DNA from: Allobosea thiooxidans
GTDB taxonomy: Bacteria > Pseudomonadota > Alphaproteobacteria > Rhizobiales > Beijerinckiaceae
Assembly (NCBI RefSeq): GCF_900168195.1
Contig: NZ_FUYX01000007.1
Location: 1-64,000, forward strand
Reading direction: 5' to 3'
Length of the DNA: 64,000 nt
Below the pieces are notes generated by a model. The model was not told the DNA's origin. It did not search any database and saw only the letters and a list, made by a program, of their open reading frames with translations. This document shows positions 25,900 to 35,433 of this stretch, in pieces; positions within the stretch are counted from its first letter, which is position 1, and every line of letters starts with the position of its first letter. The position numbers and the translations under genes were made by a program.

Positions 25900-26999
25900 G
25901 GGGTGGCCTCCTTCAGGGCCAATTCATCGGCCAGGGCATCGATCGCGGCAAGCGCCGCGGCGTCCTGCGACAATCTCTCGCGCGCGGTCTTCACCGCCGC
26001 CCGCGCGGCTTCCTTATCGCCGAGGACGGCGCGGGCACGGATCAGGCGGCTCCATTCCGGCAAGGTGCCGCCGCCGGCGCTCAGCCGCTCGGCGAGGCCT
26101 TCCACCATGCCCTTGATCGCCTGCTGGCGCTCGGCCTCCGGCAGGGCAGCAACCGCCTTGCGGCCGGCATCGGCCTGCATCTGCGCGATGCGGGCGCGCA
26201 CGGCACCGGCCCATTCGGCCTGCGGCGGGGCGTCGGCCAGAAGCTGCTCCAGGGCGGCGATCGCGCCGTCACCGTCGCCATCCTGCTCCTTGGCCTGCGC
26301 GAGATAGAAACGTGCCCGCGCATTCCTGGGATCGAGCTTGAGCGCCTCGGACAGCGCCTCGCGCGCGGCGGCAGTGACGACGCCCCCGGCTTCGAGGATG
26401 CGCGCCTCGCCGAGCCCCGCGAGAAGCTCCGTGTCCGGCTTGCCGTAGCGCGCGGTCGCGGCGAAGGCCTTGGCCGCATCCTCGTAGCGACCCTGCCGGA
26501 GATAGATCGGGGCGATCAGCGACCAGCCCTTGGCGTCGGTCGGATTGGCCGCGAGATGCGCCTCCATCCGGGCTAGGACGATGGCGAAATCCTGCTGCTG
26601 GCCGCCCTTCTGCAAACGCGCCGCCAAGGGCTGGTCGGAGAAACCGGGCGAGCCGTAGAGGCCGTAGACCAGCAGGGCCAGAAGCGGAACGATGGACAAC
26701 ATCAGGGCCGAGCTTGCCCGGCGGCGTCGCAGCGAGGGCTCCGTCTCTCCGGCCGGGCCGGTTTCGTCGCCCGCCGCGCGCAGCAGGCGGCGGGCCGCCT
26801 CGGCGCGCGCCGCCTCGGCCTCCCCGGTTGCGATGAGGTTGCGGCCGAGATCGCGATCGATCTCCTTGAGCTGGGCGCGATAGAGGCTTTTCGCGTCCGC
26901 CACATCGGCGAACCCCTGGAGCCGCCCATGGCTCAGCGGCCAGAGCAAGGCGAAGATCGCCGCTCCGGTCATGGCCGCAAAAATTGCCCAGATCATCAT
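25896..26999 (-). CDS. ccmI: Cytochrome c-type biogenesis protein CcmI (CycH)
   Basis: A 367-residue protein with two N-terminal membrane helices (about 1-20 and 95-115) separated by a cytoplasmic loop, then a periplasmic TPR region (about 140-300; [41 protein letters not shown]) that presents apocytochrome c to CcmF/H. It is the first gene of the ccm operon. Confidence 0.92.
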   Translation of the reverse strand: MMIWAIFAAMTGAAIFALLWPLSHGRLQGFADVADAKSLYRAQLKEIDRDLGRNLIATGEAEAARAEAARRLLRAAGDETGPAGETEPSLRRRRASSALMLSIVPLLALLVYGLYGSPGFSDQPLAARLQKGGQQQDFAIVLARMEAHLAANPTDAKGWSLIAPIYLRQGRYEDAAKAFAATARYGKPDTELLAGLGEARILEAGGVVTAAAREALSEALKLDPRNARARFYLAQAKEQDGDGDGAIAALEQLLADAPPQAEWAGAVRARIAQMQADAGRKAVAALPEAERQQAIKGMVEGLAERLSAGGGTLPEWSRLIRARAVLGDKEAARAAVKTARERLSQDAAALAAIDALADELALKEATP

Positions 27000-27067
27000 G
27001 CGGCGTTCTTAGCCAATAGTGCGGCCCGATTCATGGCGACAAAGGGTCACGCGGGATTCGAATTGAT

Positions 27068-28441
27068 CTAGATCGAAGGCAAAACCAGCCTCGCGCGCAA
27101 GCCCCCCAGCGGGGCGCGCTGCAAGACCAGCTCCCCGCCATAGAGCTTGGCCAGGTCGACGACGATCGAGAGCCCCAGGCCAGAGCCGGGCGTCGCCTCG
27201 TCGAGCCTGCGCCCGCGCTTCAGGACCTCGGCCATCGCCTCCTCGGGCAGGCCCGGACCGTCATCGTCGATCAGCAGCGCCATCTGCTCGTCGTCTCCGG
27301 CGTTGCCGTCGAGCGTCACTTCGACGGTGCTGCTCGCCCATTTGAAGGCATTGTCCAGCAGGTTGCCGAGCATCTCCTCCAGATCCTGCTTCTCGCCGCG
27401 GAAGCGTGCCCGCGCCGGCACGCCATGCGAGCCGGTGATTCCCTTGTCCTGCGAGATCTTCATGAAGGTGCGCAGCAGCGCATCGAGGGAGGGCGCAACT
27501 TCGGTCACGCCGCCCAATGCGCCCGAGAGCGCCGCCGCCCGCGCCCGGTCGAGATAATACTGGACCTGGTCGCGCATGATCGCGGCCTGGGTCCGCACCG
27601 TCTGCGGAAGCTGTCCCTCGCCGGCTCCCGCCTCGTTCATCATCACGCTGAGTGGCGTCTTGAGGGCATGGGCGAGGTTGCCGACCTGCGTGCGGGCGCG
27701 GTCCAGGATCTCGTGGTTGGCGTCGATCAGCTGATTGAGCTCGCTCGCGAGCGGGGCGAGGTCCGGCGGATACTGGCCATGGATGCGCGGGCTTTCGCCC
27801 GTCCTCACCGCGCCGACCGCCGTCCGCAGCCTGACCAGCGGACGCAGGCCGAAGCGAACCTGCACCAGGGTCGAAGCGACGAGCGCCAGCCCGAGCAGCA
27901 GGAAGGTCATCGCCAGCGCGAAGCGGAAATCCTGGATATCGCCTTCGATCTCGTCGGCGGGAGCGGCGACTGCGACGGTGAAGCGGCCATCCTCGCCGAC
28001 GTCGATCTCGCGCTCGAGGACGCGCAGCAGGCGGTCATCGGGGCCGGAAACATAGCTCTCGCGCAGGCCGCGCGCATTCGGCGCGATCGACTGGTCGAGC
28101 AGCTTGGGAAGCTGCCCGCCGACCAGCGAGCGCGAGGCGCGGACATTCGGCCGCTCGCCGTCGAGCCGCGTGATCTGCCAGTACCAGCCGGTCAGCGGCA
28201 GGTCGAAGCGCGGCTCGCCGAGATCGCCGATCGTCTGCCGCTCGGTTTCCGGCGGCGCCGCCAGGTCGGCGACGAGCTGCTTGATGTAGACCGAAAGGCG
28301 CTCGTCGAAGCCGCGCTCGGCCGAGCGGCGATAGAAGGTGGTGAGGCCGACGCCGGCCAGCACCAGGATCAGGACGCAGCAGAAGGCTGCCGACAGAAAC
28401 AGCCGCGTTCCCAGCGAGTATCGGTGGGATTTGAGGGCCAT
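27068..28441 (-). CDS. feuQ: Sensor histidine kinase, FeuQ/PhoQ-like
   Basis: A 457-residue kinase: TM1 (about 12-35), periplasmic sensor region with DLPLTGWYWQITRLDG, TM2 (about 175-198), HAMP-like linker, HisKA with His258 (GNLAHALKTPLSVMMNEA) and HATPase_c (DNAFKWA, DDDGPGLP, GSGLGLSI). The AHALKTPL box and the periplasmic LTGWYWQI segment are typical of the FeuQ/PhoQ group found in Hyphomicrobiales. It is encoded 9 bases after its response regulator. Confidence 0.82.
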   Translation of the reverse strand: MALKSHRYSLGTRLFLSAAFCCVLILVLAGVGLTTFYRRSAERGFDERLSVYIKQLVADLAAPPETERQTIGDLGEPRFDLPLTGWYWQITRLDGERPNVRASRSLVGGQLPKLLDQSIAPNARGLRESYVSGPDDRLLRVLEREIDVGEDGRFTVAVAAPADEIEGDIQDFRFALAMTFLLLGLALVASTLVQVRFGLRPLVRLRTAVGAVRTGESPRIHGQYPPDLAPLASELNQLIDANHEILDRARTQVGNLAHALKTPLSVMMNEAGAGEGQLPQTVRTQAAIMRDQVQYYLDRARAAALSGALGGVTEVAPSLDALLRTFMKISQDKGITGSHGVPARARFRGEKQDLEEMLGNLLDNAFKWASSTVEVTLDGNAGDDEQMALLIDDDGPGLPEEAMAEVLKRGRRLDEATPGSGLGLSIVVDLAKLYGGELVLQRAPLGGLRARLVLPSI

Positions 28442-28450
28442 CTCCCGTGA

Positions 28451-29119
28451 TCAGACTTTTTCCGGAGCGGCGGCGATATAGCCGAGGCCCCGGACGGTCT
28501 CGATGATCTCGACGCCGAGCTTCTTGCGCAGCCGGCCGACGAAGACCTCGATCGTGTTCGAGTCGCGGTCGAAATCCTGATCGTAGAGGTGCTCGACCAG
28601 CTCGGTGCGGGAGACCACCCTGCCCTGATGGTGCATCAGATAGGAGAGCAGACGGTATTCGTGCGAGGTCAGCTTGACGGGGTTGCCGTCGACCACGACG
28701 CGGCTCGCGCGGGTGTCGAGCCGGACGGGGCCGCAGACCAGCTCCGAAGTGGCATGACCGGCCGCGCGTCGCAGCAAGGCACGGACCCGCGCCAGCAGTT
28801 CCTCGATATGGAACGGCTTGACGACATAGTCGTCGGCGCCGGCGTCGAAGCCGCCGACCTTGTCGCTCCAGCGGTCGCGCGCGGTGAGGATCAGCACCGG
28901 CATGGTCTTGCCGGCCCGGCGCCAACCCTGCAGCACGGCGACGCCGTCGACCTTGGGCAGGCCGAGATCGAGGATGACGGCGTCATAGGGTTCGGTCTCG
29001 CCGAGATAGAGCCCCTCCTCGCCGTCGAAGGCCTTGTCGACGGCATAGCCCGCATTTTCCAGCGCGGTCACGATCTGGCGGTTGAGGTCCTTGTCGTCCT
29101 CGACGACGAGCAGTCTCAC
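28451..29119 (-). CDS. feuP: Response regulator, FeuP-like
   Basis: A 222-residue OmpR-family regulator: receiver with Asp51 (AVILDLGLP) and Lys in VVKPFHIEEL, then winged helix (LTSHEYRLLSYLMHHQGRVV, NTIEVFVGRLRKKLG, IETVRGLGYIA). In Sinorhizobium FeuP/FeuQ controls cyclic glucan export and envelope functions (established for that genus; transfer to here is inference). It lies between a small PepSY-like gene and its kinase, all on the minus strand. Confidence 0.85.
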   Translation of the reverse strand: MRLLVVEDDKDLNRQIVTALENAGYAVDKAFDGEEGLYLGETEPYDAVILDLGLPKVDGVAVLQGWRRAGKTMPVLILTARDRWSDKVGGFDAGADDYVVKPFHIEELLARVRALLRRAAGHATSELVCGPVRLDTRASRVVVDGNPVKLTSHEYRLLSYLMHHQGRVVSRTELVEHLYDQDFDRDSNTIEVFVGRLRKKLGVEIIETVRGLGYIAAAPEKV

Positions 29120-29159
29120 GGTCGTTTCGCTCCAGTTGGGAAAGGTATCCGCCGATCGG

Positions 29160-29495
29160 TCAGCGGATGGTGGCGATCTTGCCGGATTGCCCTTCCAGCG
29201 TCACGCGCGCAACCCGTCCGTCGCGCTTCAGCGTCGTGACGACATAGACGAATTCGTCGCCCTGCCGGCAAAGCCGGATGCGCACGACCTCCCCGGGGGC
29301 CGCGTGGCGGGCGTGGCGCGAAGCCTCCGCCGGCTGCATGACGCGCCCCTCGGCCACGGCATCGCGCGTCTCCTCGGAGGACAGGCACGACATCGGCGTC
29401 GCATCATCGACGCGGATGATCGGCATCGGCGAGGACGTCAGGAGCGCGAAAGCGAGGATCGGTTCGATCAGCATCATCGACATGGCTAATCCCAT
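29160..29495 (-). CDS. Small secreted PepSY-like protein, possible FeuN-type regulator
   Basis: A 111-residue protein with a hydrophobic N-terminus (MGLAMSMMLIEPILAFALL), then about 85 residues whose last part (GEVVRIRLCRQGDEFVYVVT, LKRDGRVARVTLEGQSGKI) reads as a PepSY fold. ATG 29495 is the first ATG; 29483 is an alternative. It precedes feuP by 40 bases. In Sinorhizobium the small periplasmic FeuN, encoded just upstream of feuPQ, restrains FeuQ; this gene has the right place and type, but homology cannot be proved by eye. Confidence 0.65.
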   Translation of the reverse strand: MGLAMSMMLIEPILAFALLTSSPMPIIRVDDATPMSCLSSEETRDAVAEGRVMQPAEASRHARHAAPGEVVRIRLCRQGDEFVYVVTTLKRDGRVARVTLEGQSGKIATIR

Positions 29496-29545
29496 CCGCG
29501 TGAATGCGCCATGAATGCACCATCCCGTCCACAACCCAGCCTAGT

Positions 29546-32500
29546 TCAAGCCACGGCGATCCGTCCACGCCATTCGCGCCCCGGCCCCACGGCGGCGCTG
29601 ATCTGGGCCAGCGACAGGCTGAGTTCCGCCTGCGTCGCGCCGAAATCGGCGAGTTCCACCGCCGCCGGATAGAGCCACGCCGGTGCATTCACGATTTCGG
29701 TACGGACCGGTACGCCGCCGGCGAGAAGGCGAATCTCGTATCGCTCGCTCTCCTCGCCGAGCGGCACCTCGGCCAGATCCCAGGAATCCCCGTCGATCCG
29801 GGTTCGCCGGATCCAGCTGAGGAGAATCCCGTCCCCGCCGCGCCGCGCCCGCGGCCGGACCGGCGAGAAGGGCAGCAGCGCATCCCCCCGCGGCGTAAGA
29901 GCGAGTTCCACCATGGTGGGGTCGCCGACATCGTGGCGGGCCGGGCCGATGCGGTAGCGGCGTTCCCGGCCGATATCGGCGAGATCGCTCGTCAAGGTCA
30001 CGGCCGATCCGTCGAGGACGACGATGCGGGCTCCGGCCGGCAGGTGACGGGAAGCCGCCGCCTCCGAGCCGCCGAGGCCGCGCACGAAGCCGGAGAGGCG
30101 GAAGCGCTGCGTGCCGACGAGTTCGGCCTGCGCGGCAGTCACGATCTCGACCTCGCCGTCCGCCCCGATCAGGGCCAGGGCGTTGGCGCCGGAGAGAGCT
30201 GCCTCGGGCGACACGGAGGAGAGCGCCCCGCCGCGCAGCCTGACCTCGAGCACGTTGCTCCGTTCGCTTCGCCAGAGCGGGCCGGGCGGAAACGCCGTCA
30301 GCGTTTCGCCGACGATCGACGGCGCCTCGACGAAGCCGTGACGATCGAACTGCCCGGTGCCATCCGCGCCCCAGATCGCCAGCGCCCCCGGCCAGGGCGA
30401 TGCGAAAGCGGCGAGCGAGAGCAGCGCGGGCGGCTGCGCCACGACGAACGGCAGGGAAAGCGGCACGACCAGAGGCCGCCCCGGGAGAGGCGGCGGCGTC
30501 CGCGGCGGGCGATCGCCCCCCTTGGCGCCGGCGCTGGAATAGATCGCCGGCTCGACCGCCCGCGCGCTGACCTGCCGGGTCGCGGCGTCGGCGATCCGCA
30601 CGATCCGGAACAGCCGGCGGTCGCCATCCACCGGCACGGAGACGACATCACCCGGCTCGAGATCGAGGCAGCGCGGCGAAAGTTCGCATTCGAGCGTCTC
30701 CCGCGCGGCCCAGGCCTCCTGCAGCCGCTGATCGGCCAGCCGCCTTCCCTCGGCCGCGCGGGTCACGATGGCGGTCTCGACGGCGACCTCCCGCCTTGCG
30801 GCGCCCGCCAGGCGGCGGGAGCGTGCGGCTGCGCGGCGATAATCGCTGTCGCTATCCCCGAAGCCGAGGCGCAGTTCCAGCGGCAGCTCGGTTTCCTGGC
30901 TGCGGCGCAGGGTGAACGGCTCCCCGTCGCGGCCCGGTACGAAATCGTCAGGCCCGAGCAGCCGCGCGACCTTGCCGCCCCGGGCCTCGAAACGCAGCCG
31001 CCCCGCGCTCATCACCGCATCGAAGCCGAAGGTCTGGGCGAGCGGTTCGAGCGCCTGGCGGGCCGACAACGGACGGTCTAGCACATAGCCGTCCACGAAG
31101 CCGTCGACGGCCATGCCGTCCGCAGGCGGCAGGCCGAAATCGGCGAGCAATCCGGCGACGAGGCAATCGATGGGCGTGCCCTCGAGGCGGCCGTTCAGCC
31201 AGTGCCCGGTCTCGAAGGCGGCGCCATCCGCCCAGATCCCGCCGAGATCCGGGAAGGCCGGGAACGGCCTCGCGTCCCAGTTCCAGACGACGATGCGCGC
31301 CGGATCGATCATCCGGATGCCGGTGACCGGATCGACCGGATTCCGCGCGGGGTCGAACCCGGCACGGGACGGGTCGAAGCCGGAGATGATCGCCGCCAGC
31401 CCGCGCGCCTGGACCAGATCGTCGCGCGCGCCGCTCGAGAACGGGGGCAGGCCGCCCTCGGCGGAACGGGGATCGGGGAAGACGTTGGGCGCATTGGCAC
31501 CCTTGTCGACGGCCGGCACGCCGATCTCGGTCAGCCAGATCGGCTTTCCGCCCGGCAGGAAGGGCGTCGCCGTCGTCTCCACTCCAGCGACGCGGCGAAC
31601 ATGCGGATGGCTCCACCAGCCGCGAAGATCCTTCGGCCGGAACAGCCAGGGCTTGCCGTAGGCGCCGTCCGTGATCGGCAGACGCGCCTGCGCGCTGCGG
31701 CCCGCCTCGTCGGCATAGTACCAATCATAGGCCTCGCCAGAGGTCAAGCGGCCGCGCAGATAGGCGATATCGGCGGGGCCGCGTGCGATGGCGGCATCGG
31801 CATGGTCACCTGAGTCGCGCCAATCCGAGAGCGGCGGATAGAAATCGATGCCGATCGCCCCGATCGCGGGCGAAGCCCAGAGCGGATCGAGCGGGAAATC
31901 GACCGTCTGCGCTGCGTCGCGAACATCGGCGCCGTATTCGGTCCAGTCGGCGGCATAGGTCAGCGTCGCAGCGGGCAGGATGGTGACGACATCCTGTGCG
32001 ATCGCCGCGAGCTGATCGGCCATCGGATAGCCGGCGGCGCCGCGCAGATGCGTGAGCTCGACCATCTCGGAGCCGATCACGAAGCCCTCCACGCCGCCGG
32101 CCGCCTGCGCCAGCATCGCGCAATGCATCACGAGGCGGCGATAGGACCATTCGTCCGGCTTGGCGCAGGCGACGGCGCCGCCGACGAGCGACATGTCGGC
32201 CGGGCCGACCGTGCCGGTGAAGGCTGCGATCTGCGCCGCGACGGCGGCCGTGCCCTCCGGGCTCCCCACCCGCCCCCGCGCCGGATCGCAGGTGATCCGG
32301 CCCCGCCAGGGGTAGCGCGGCTGGCCGACGCTTCCGGTCCAGGGATCGGGCAGGCCATTGTCCGGCGGGATGTCCATCATCAGGAAGGGGTAGAGGACGA
32401 CCTCGAGCCCGTAGTCGACGCGCAGCCGCCGGATCAGCGCGACGACGCTCTCGTCGGAAGGCGTGCCACCGAAGGCCGGGCGGCCGTCGATCTGGCTGAC

Positions 32501-33463
32501 GGGCCGCGCCGCGGAGCGCGTCAGCCCCGCGACGGACCAGTTGGCGCCGACCGTCGGCTTGTGCGGGATCTCGACGCGCGGCGCGACGCTGCAGGCGCCG
32601 GCCCGCAGGTCGTCGCCGAACCACGTCACGACCAGCGAGACGGTGCGCAGCCGGGGGCAGAGCGCGAAGAGATGGCCGAGCGCGGTGTCGACATCCGAAC
32701 CGCCATAGAGCTGGTGGCGCGTCAGGCTCTCGCTCACCCCGGGTTCGGGCTCGTGGCTGACGGGCCGCGTGTCGTAGACGAACTCGCCCGCACCGGGGAT
32801 CAGCGAGACCGCGCGGATCATGCCGCCCAGCCCGTCGACCGCCCGGACGACCTCGAAATCGAACTGCGGCACGCGGTTGCCGTATTCGGCAAGCGGAAAG
32901 CGCTCGAAGACGACATAGGCGAGGCCGCGATAGGCCGGGGCCTCGCCGGCTTCCTTCGCGGCGATGAGCGGGTCGGGTTCCTGCGTCTCACGGCCGTGAT
33001 GGACGCGCATCGTCACCGTGGCGGCATCGAGCTCGCGCCCGTCGACCCAAATGCGCCTGATGAAGGCGACCGGCCCCTCGCAGAGGCCGATCGCGAGATT
33101 GGCGTAGTAGCTGTAGGTCGATTCGTAGGTCTTCCGGGCGCGACCGCCCTTGCCGCCGCTCTTGCTGCGGGCGACCGAGACCGTAACCTCCTCCTCGAAG
33201 CGCGTCGCCCAGATCAGCTGGCCACCGAGCCGCGCACGACCGTAGAGGCGCGGGATCGGCGCGCCCTCGGTGGCGGCGAGCCCGTTGACCTCCTTCAGGC
33301 GCGGCCCGTCGACGATCTTGTTGCCGCCGGCGCCACCGAGCCAGGCCTGGTCGATCGTCGCACCGGCCAATCCGCCCAGCGCCTGTCCGATCGCGCCGCC
33401 GGCCGGGCCGCCGAGCGCGGTGCCCAGCGCCGCGCCCGCGACCTGGAGAAGAAGCGTCGCCAT
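29546..33463 (-). CDS. GTA gp15 homologue: baseplate megatron/host-specificity protein
   Basis: A 1,305-residue protein, the length of Rhodobacter GTA gp15. The N-terminus (MATLLLQVAGAALGTALGG) is Gly/Ala-rich; the middle holds the GTA TIM-barrel-like domain (GIDFYPPLSDWRDSGDHADA, KPIWLTEIGVPAVDKGANAP, about residues 400-780), then the phage tail-protein domain and C-terminal baseplate repeats. It builds the tail tip and fibre base of the particle. ATG 33463 overlaps the gp14 stop by one base. It is the last gene of the GTA cluster. Confidence 0.93.
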   Translation of the reverse strand: MATLLLQVAGAALGTALGGPAGGAIGQALGGLAGATIDQAWLGGAGGNKIVDGPRLKEVNGLAATEGAPIPRLYGRARLGGQLIWATRFEEEVTVSVARSKSGGKGGRARKTYESTYSYYANLAIGLCEGPVAFIRRIWVDGRELDAATVTMRVHHGRETQEPDPLIAAKEAGEAPAYRGLAYVVFERFPLAEYGNRVPQFDFEVVRAVDGLGGMIRAVSLIPGAGEFVYDTRPVSHEPEPGVSESLTRHQLYGGSDVDTALGHLFALCPRLRTVSLVVTWFGDDLRAGACSVAPRVEIPHKPTVGANWSVAGLTRSAARPVSQIDGRPAFGGTPSDESVVALIRRLRVDYGLEVVLYPFLMMDIPPDNGLPDPWTGSVGQPRYPWRGRITCDPARGRVGSPEGTAAVAAQIAAFTGTVGPADMSLVGGAVACAKPDEWSYRRLVMHCAMLAQAAGGVEGFVIGSEMVELTHLRGAAGYPMADQLAAIAQDVVTILPAATLTYAADWTEYGADVRDAAQTVDFPLDPLWASPAIGAIGIDFYPPLSDWRDSGDHADAAIARGPADIAYLRGRLTSGEAYDWYYADEAGRSAQARLPITDGAYGKPWLFRPKDLRGWWSHPHVRRVAGVETTATPFLPGGKPIWLTEIGVPAVDKGANAPNVFPDPRSAEGGLPPFSSGARDDLVQARGLAAIISGFDPSRAGFDPARNPVDPVTGIRMIDPARIVVWNWDARPFPAFPDLGGIWADGAAFETGHWLNGRLEGTPIDCLVAGLLADFGLPPADGMAVDGFVDGYVLDRPLSARQALEPLAQTFGFDAVMSAGRLRFEARGGKVARLLGPDDFVPGRDGEPFTLRRSQETELPLELRLGFGDSDSDYRRAAARSRRLAGAARREVAVETAIVTRAAEGRRLADQRLQEAWAARETLECELSPRCLDLEPGDVVSVPVDGDRRLFRIVRIADAATRQVSARAVEPAIYSSAGAKGGDRPPRTPPPLPGRPLVVPLSLPFVVAQPPALLSLAAFASPWPGALAIWGADGTGQFDRHGFVEAPSIVGETLTAFPPGPLWRSERSNVLEVRLRGGALSSVSPEAALSGANALALIGADGEVEIVTAAQAELVGTQRFRLSGFVRGLGGSEAAASRHLPAGARIVVLDGSAVTLTSDLADIGRERRYRIGPARHDVGDPTMVELALTPRGDALLPFSPVRPRARRGGDGILLSWIRRTRIDGDSWDLAEVPLGEESERYEIRLLAGGVPVRTEIVNAPAWLYPAAVELADFGATQAELSLSLAQISAAVGPGREWRGRIAVA

Positions 33464-33894
33464 CAGTCGGTCACTCCGGGAAAGGAAAAGGCATGGCTGA
33501 GATGACGCCGCCACCAGGGCGTGAAGGCGACCTCGGCGACGGCGGCGCCGTCATGGGCATGGATGATGCGATCCGGCTCGCTCAGGACGGCGCAGTGCTT
33601 GGCCGGAAGGTGCTCGCGCCAGCGGAAGAGCAGCACGTCGCCGGGCCTTTCCGCTCCGAGGGCGATCGGCACGAGATGGCGCAGCGCGGCAGCCGCCAGC
33701 GTTTCCTGCCGCAGGCTTTCGGCCCAGTGAGGGCTATAGGGAGGCGGCGGCTCCGGCTCCTCGCCCAGAAGGTCGCGCCAGACGCCGCGGACGAGGCCGA
33801 GGCAGTCGCAGCCGACGCCGCGCAGCGAGGCCTGGTGGTGATAGGGTGTGCCGAGCCAGTGCCGCGTCGCCTCGACGATCGCGCCGCGCCTCAT
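33463..33894 (-). CDS. GTA gp14 homologue: NlpC/P60 cell-wall peptidase
   Basis: A 143-residue tail-tip peptidase. The catalytic cysteine is Cys31 in GVGCDCLGLVRG and the histidine is His100 (AKHCAVL), the NlpC/P60 pair; a second cysteine (Cys29) stands two residues before. In Rhodobacter GTA the equivalent is a baseplate peptidase thought to open peptidoglycan for DNA entry. Its start overlaps the gp13 stop (33891-33894). Confidence 0.92.
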   Translation of the reverse strand: MRRGAIVEATRHWLGTPYHHQASLRGVGCDCLGLVRGVWRDLLGEEPEPPPPYSPHWAESLRQETLAAAALRHLVPIALGAERPGDVLLFRWREHLPAKHCAVLSEPDRIIHAHDGAAVAEVAFTPWWRRHLSHAFSFPGVTD

Positions 33895-34772
33895 CGGAAC
33901 AGGCTCCCGCCATCGAGCGCTCCGTCGCCGGGACGGACGCCGCCGATGATGAAGTCGGCGGTTGGCATATGCGGGAAGCCGCGGAAGTTGACGCCGTTGC
34001 CGAACTTGGCCCGGCAGGTGGCGAAGCTCTTGTCGCAGCCCGGCGTGACGCTGAAGCCGTCGCCCGGCCGGATCGTCGCGGCCGGAACCTGCCAGAGCTG
34101 AAAGGCGGCGCGACCGCCTTCGATGCCGTGGCGTTTCACCTCGGTGGCGAAGCCGGCATTGCCGCCGCCGGTGAAGACGAGCCGGCCACCGGTGAAATGA
34201 CCGTCCGGAAAGGAGGATAGCCCCGCGGCGGAGAGGCCGAGGCGCCCGTCGCTCGTCTCGACATGCGACGCGGCGGGCACGAGCGCGACGCCGCAGTGCG
34301 CATCGCCCAGATCGGCGGAGCAGGAGCGCAGGTAGAGCCGGCCACGCTCCTCGTCGAAGGCCTTGGCGAAGCTGCGCACCTCGGCCGTGAAGCCGATCTC
34401 GCCGCGCCTCACCTCGCCGACGAAGCCCTCCTCCAGCAACAGCCGCTGCTCGGGCGCGGCCCAGTTGACCAGCCAGATGCGCAGGCGCGCGTCGTCATAG
34501 AGGCCGCCCGCCAGATCCGCCTCGTTCAGGCCGGCCGCGGCGAAGGCTCCGGCGACCTCGCCGCCGCCGATGGCGAAGCCGAGCTCGGCCGTCGTCTCGG
34601 CCGCCTCCAGCCCGGTCGCCGCCTGGAAGGCGACGCTGTCGAAGGAAAGCGGCCGGTCATGGTCGGTGAAGCCGAGCACCAGGCCGTCGCGGCGCGTCAG
34701 GCTCCAGCAGCGGCACAATGTGGTCGCGCCGCCTTCGAGATGGACGGCGAGCGCCGCGGGTATGTCACGCAT
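33891..34772 (-). CDS. GTA gp13 homologue: baseplate hub (DUF2163)
   Basis: A 293-residue DUF2163/BR0599-type protein. The N-terminal half is the hub fold (LSLTRRDGLVLGFTDHDRPL); the C-terminal half has cysteines 151, 160, 246 and 253 in CSADLGDAHC and GCDKSFATC, followed by GNGVNFRGFPHMP. The Rhodobacter GTA hub has been reported to carry an iron-sulfur cluster, and these four cysteines fit such a site. The start ATG 34772 overlaps gp12 by 8 bases. Confidence 0.92.
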   Translation of the reverse strand: MRDIPAALAVHLEGGATTLCRCWSLTRRDGLVLGFTDHDRPLSFDSVAFQAATGLEAAETTAELGFAIGGGEVAGAFAAAGLNEADLAGGLYDDARLRIWLVNWAAPEQRLLLEEGFVGEVRRGEIGFTAEVRSFAKAFDEERGRLYLRSCSADLGDAHCGVALVPAASHVETSDGRLGLSAAGLSSFPDGHFTGGRLVFTGGGNAGFATEVKRHGIEGGRAAFQLWQVPAATIRPGDGFSVTPGCDKSFATCRAKFGNGVNFRGFPHMPTADFIIGGVRPGDGALDGGSLFR

Positions 34773-35421
34773 GGTGCCGGCCTCGGGGAACGATCTCGAT
34801 GACGGGAATGCGCGGGATCTCGCCGGCCTCGAAGGCGGAGAGGTCGACCTCGATGGCGTCGATGTCGAAGCGCACGGGAACGTCGAAGCAGAAGCCGGCG
34901 CTGACCATCGCGCCGGGCGGCGGAATCGCACCCGGCGTGAAGTCGATACGCCCCGTCGTCATATCGCAGGCGAAGCTCGTGGCGGCCTGCTCGACGCCAT
35001 CGAGCGCGATCCGGACGGTGCCGTCGCAGGGCTTGGTGATCGTGCGGCGATAGGCGGACGGGCCGGCGCCATAAGTCTTGCAAAGCTGGAAGACTGCCGT
35101 GGTGCCGTCCCCGGTCCCGATCACCTGATCGGTGGCAGCCGGCTCCTGCGACGGAAGGCAGCTCTTCCAGTCCAGCCGATCGTGCCAGCGAAAGCCGTAG
35201 AGCCGGCCGCAGCGCTCCTCGAAGAAGCCCACCACGGCCGCAAGGGCGTCGAGGCTGCGCACGCCGAGCCCGGCGTCGTAGCACCGCCGCGAATGGGCCC
35301 AGCGGCTGTTGCGGACCTCACGGCCCGAGGCGAGCGCGACGATCTGCGTGAGACGCTCCGGCCCGCCGCGCGCGCCGCGAGCGATATCGGTGGGAAAACG
35401 GACCTCGTGGAAATCGCTCAT
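34765..35421 (-). CDS. GTA gp12 homologue: distal tail protein (DUF2460)
   Basis: A 218-residue DUF2460 protein (MSDFHEVRFPTDIARGARGG, RWAHSRRCYDAGLGVRSLD, FRWHDRLDWKSC). In Rhodobacter GTA this forms the distal tail ring between tail tube and hub. It lies 12 bases downstream of the tape-measure gene. Confidence 0.93.
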   Translation of the reverse strand: MSDFHEVRFPTDIARGARGGPERLTQIVALASGREVRNSRWAHSRRCYDAGLGVRSLDALAAVVGFFEERCGRLYGFRWHDRLDWKSCLPSQEPAATDQVIGTGDGTTAVFQLCKTYGAGPSAYRRTITKPCDGTVRIALDGVEQAATSFACDMTTGRIDFTPGAIPPPGAMVSAGFCFDVPVRFDIDAIEVDLSAFEAGEIPRIPVIEIVPRGRHHA

Positions 35422-35433
35422 GGCCCGTCCCGC

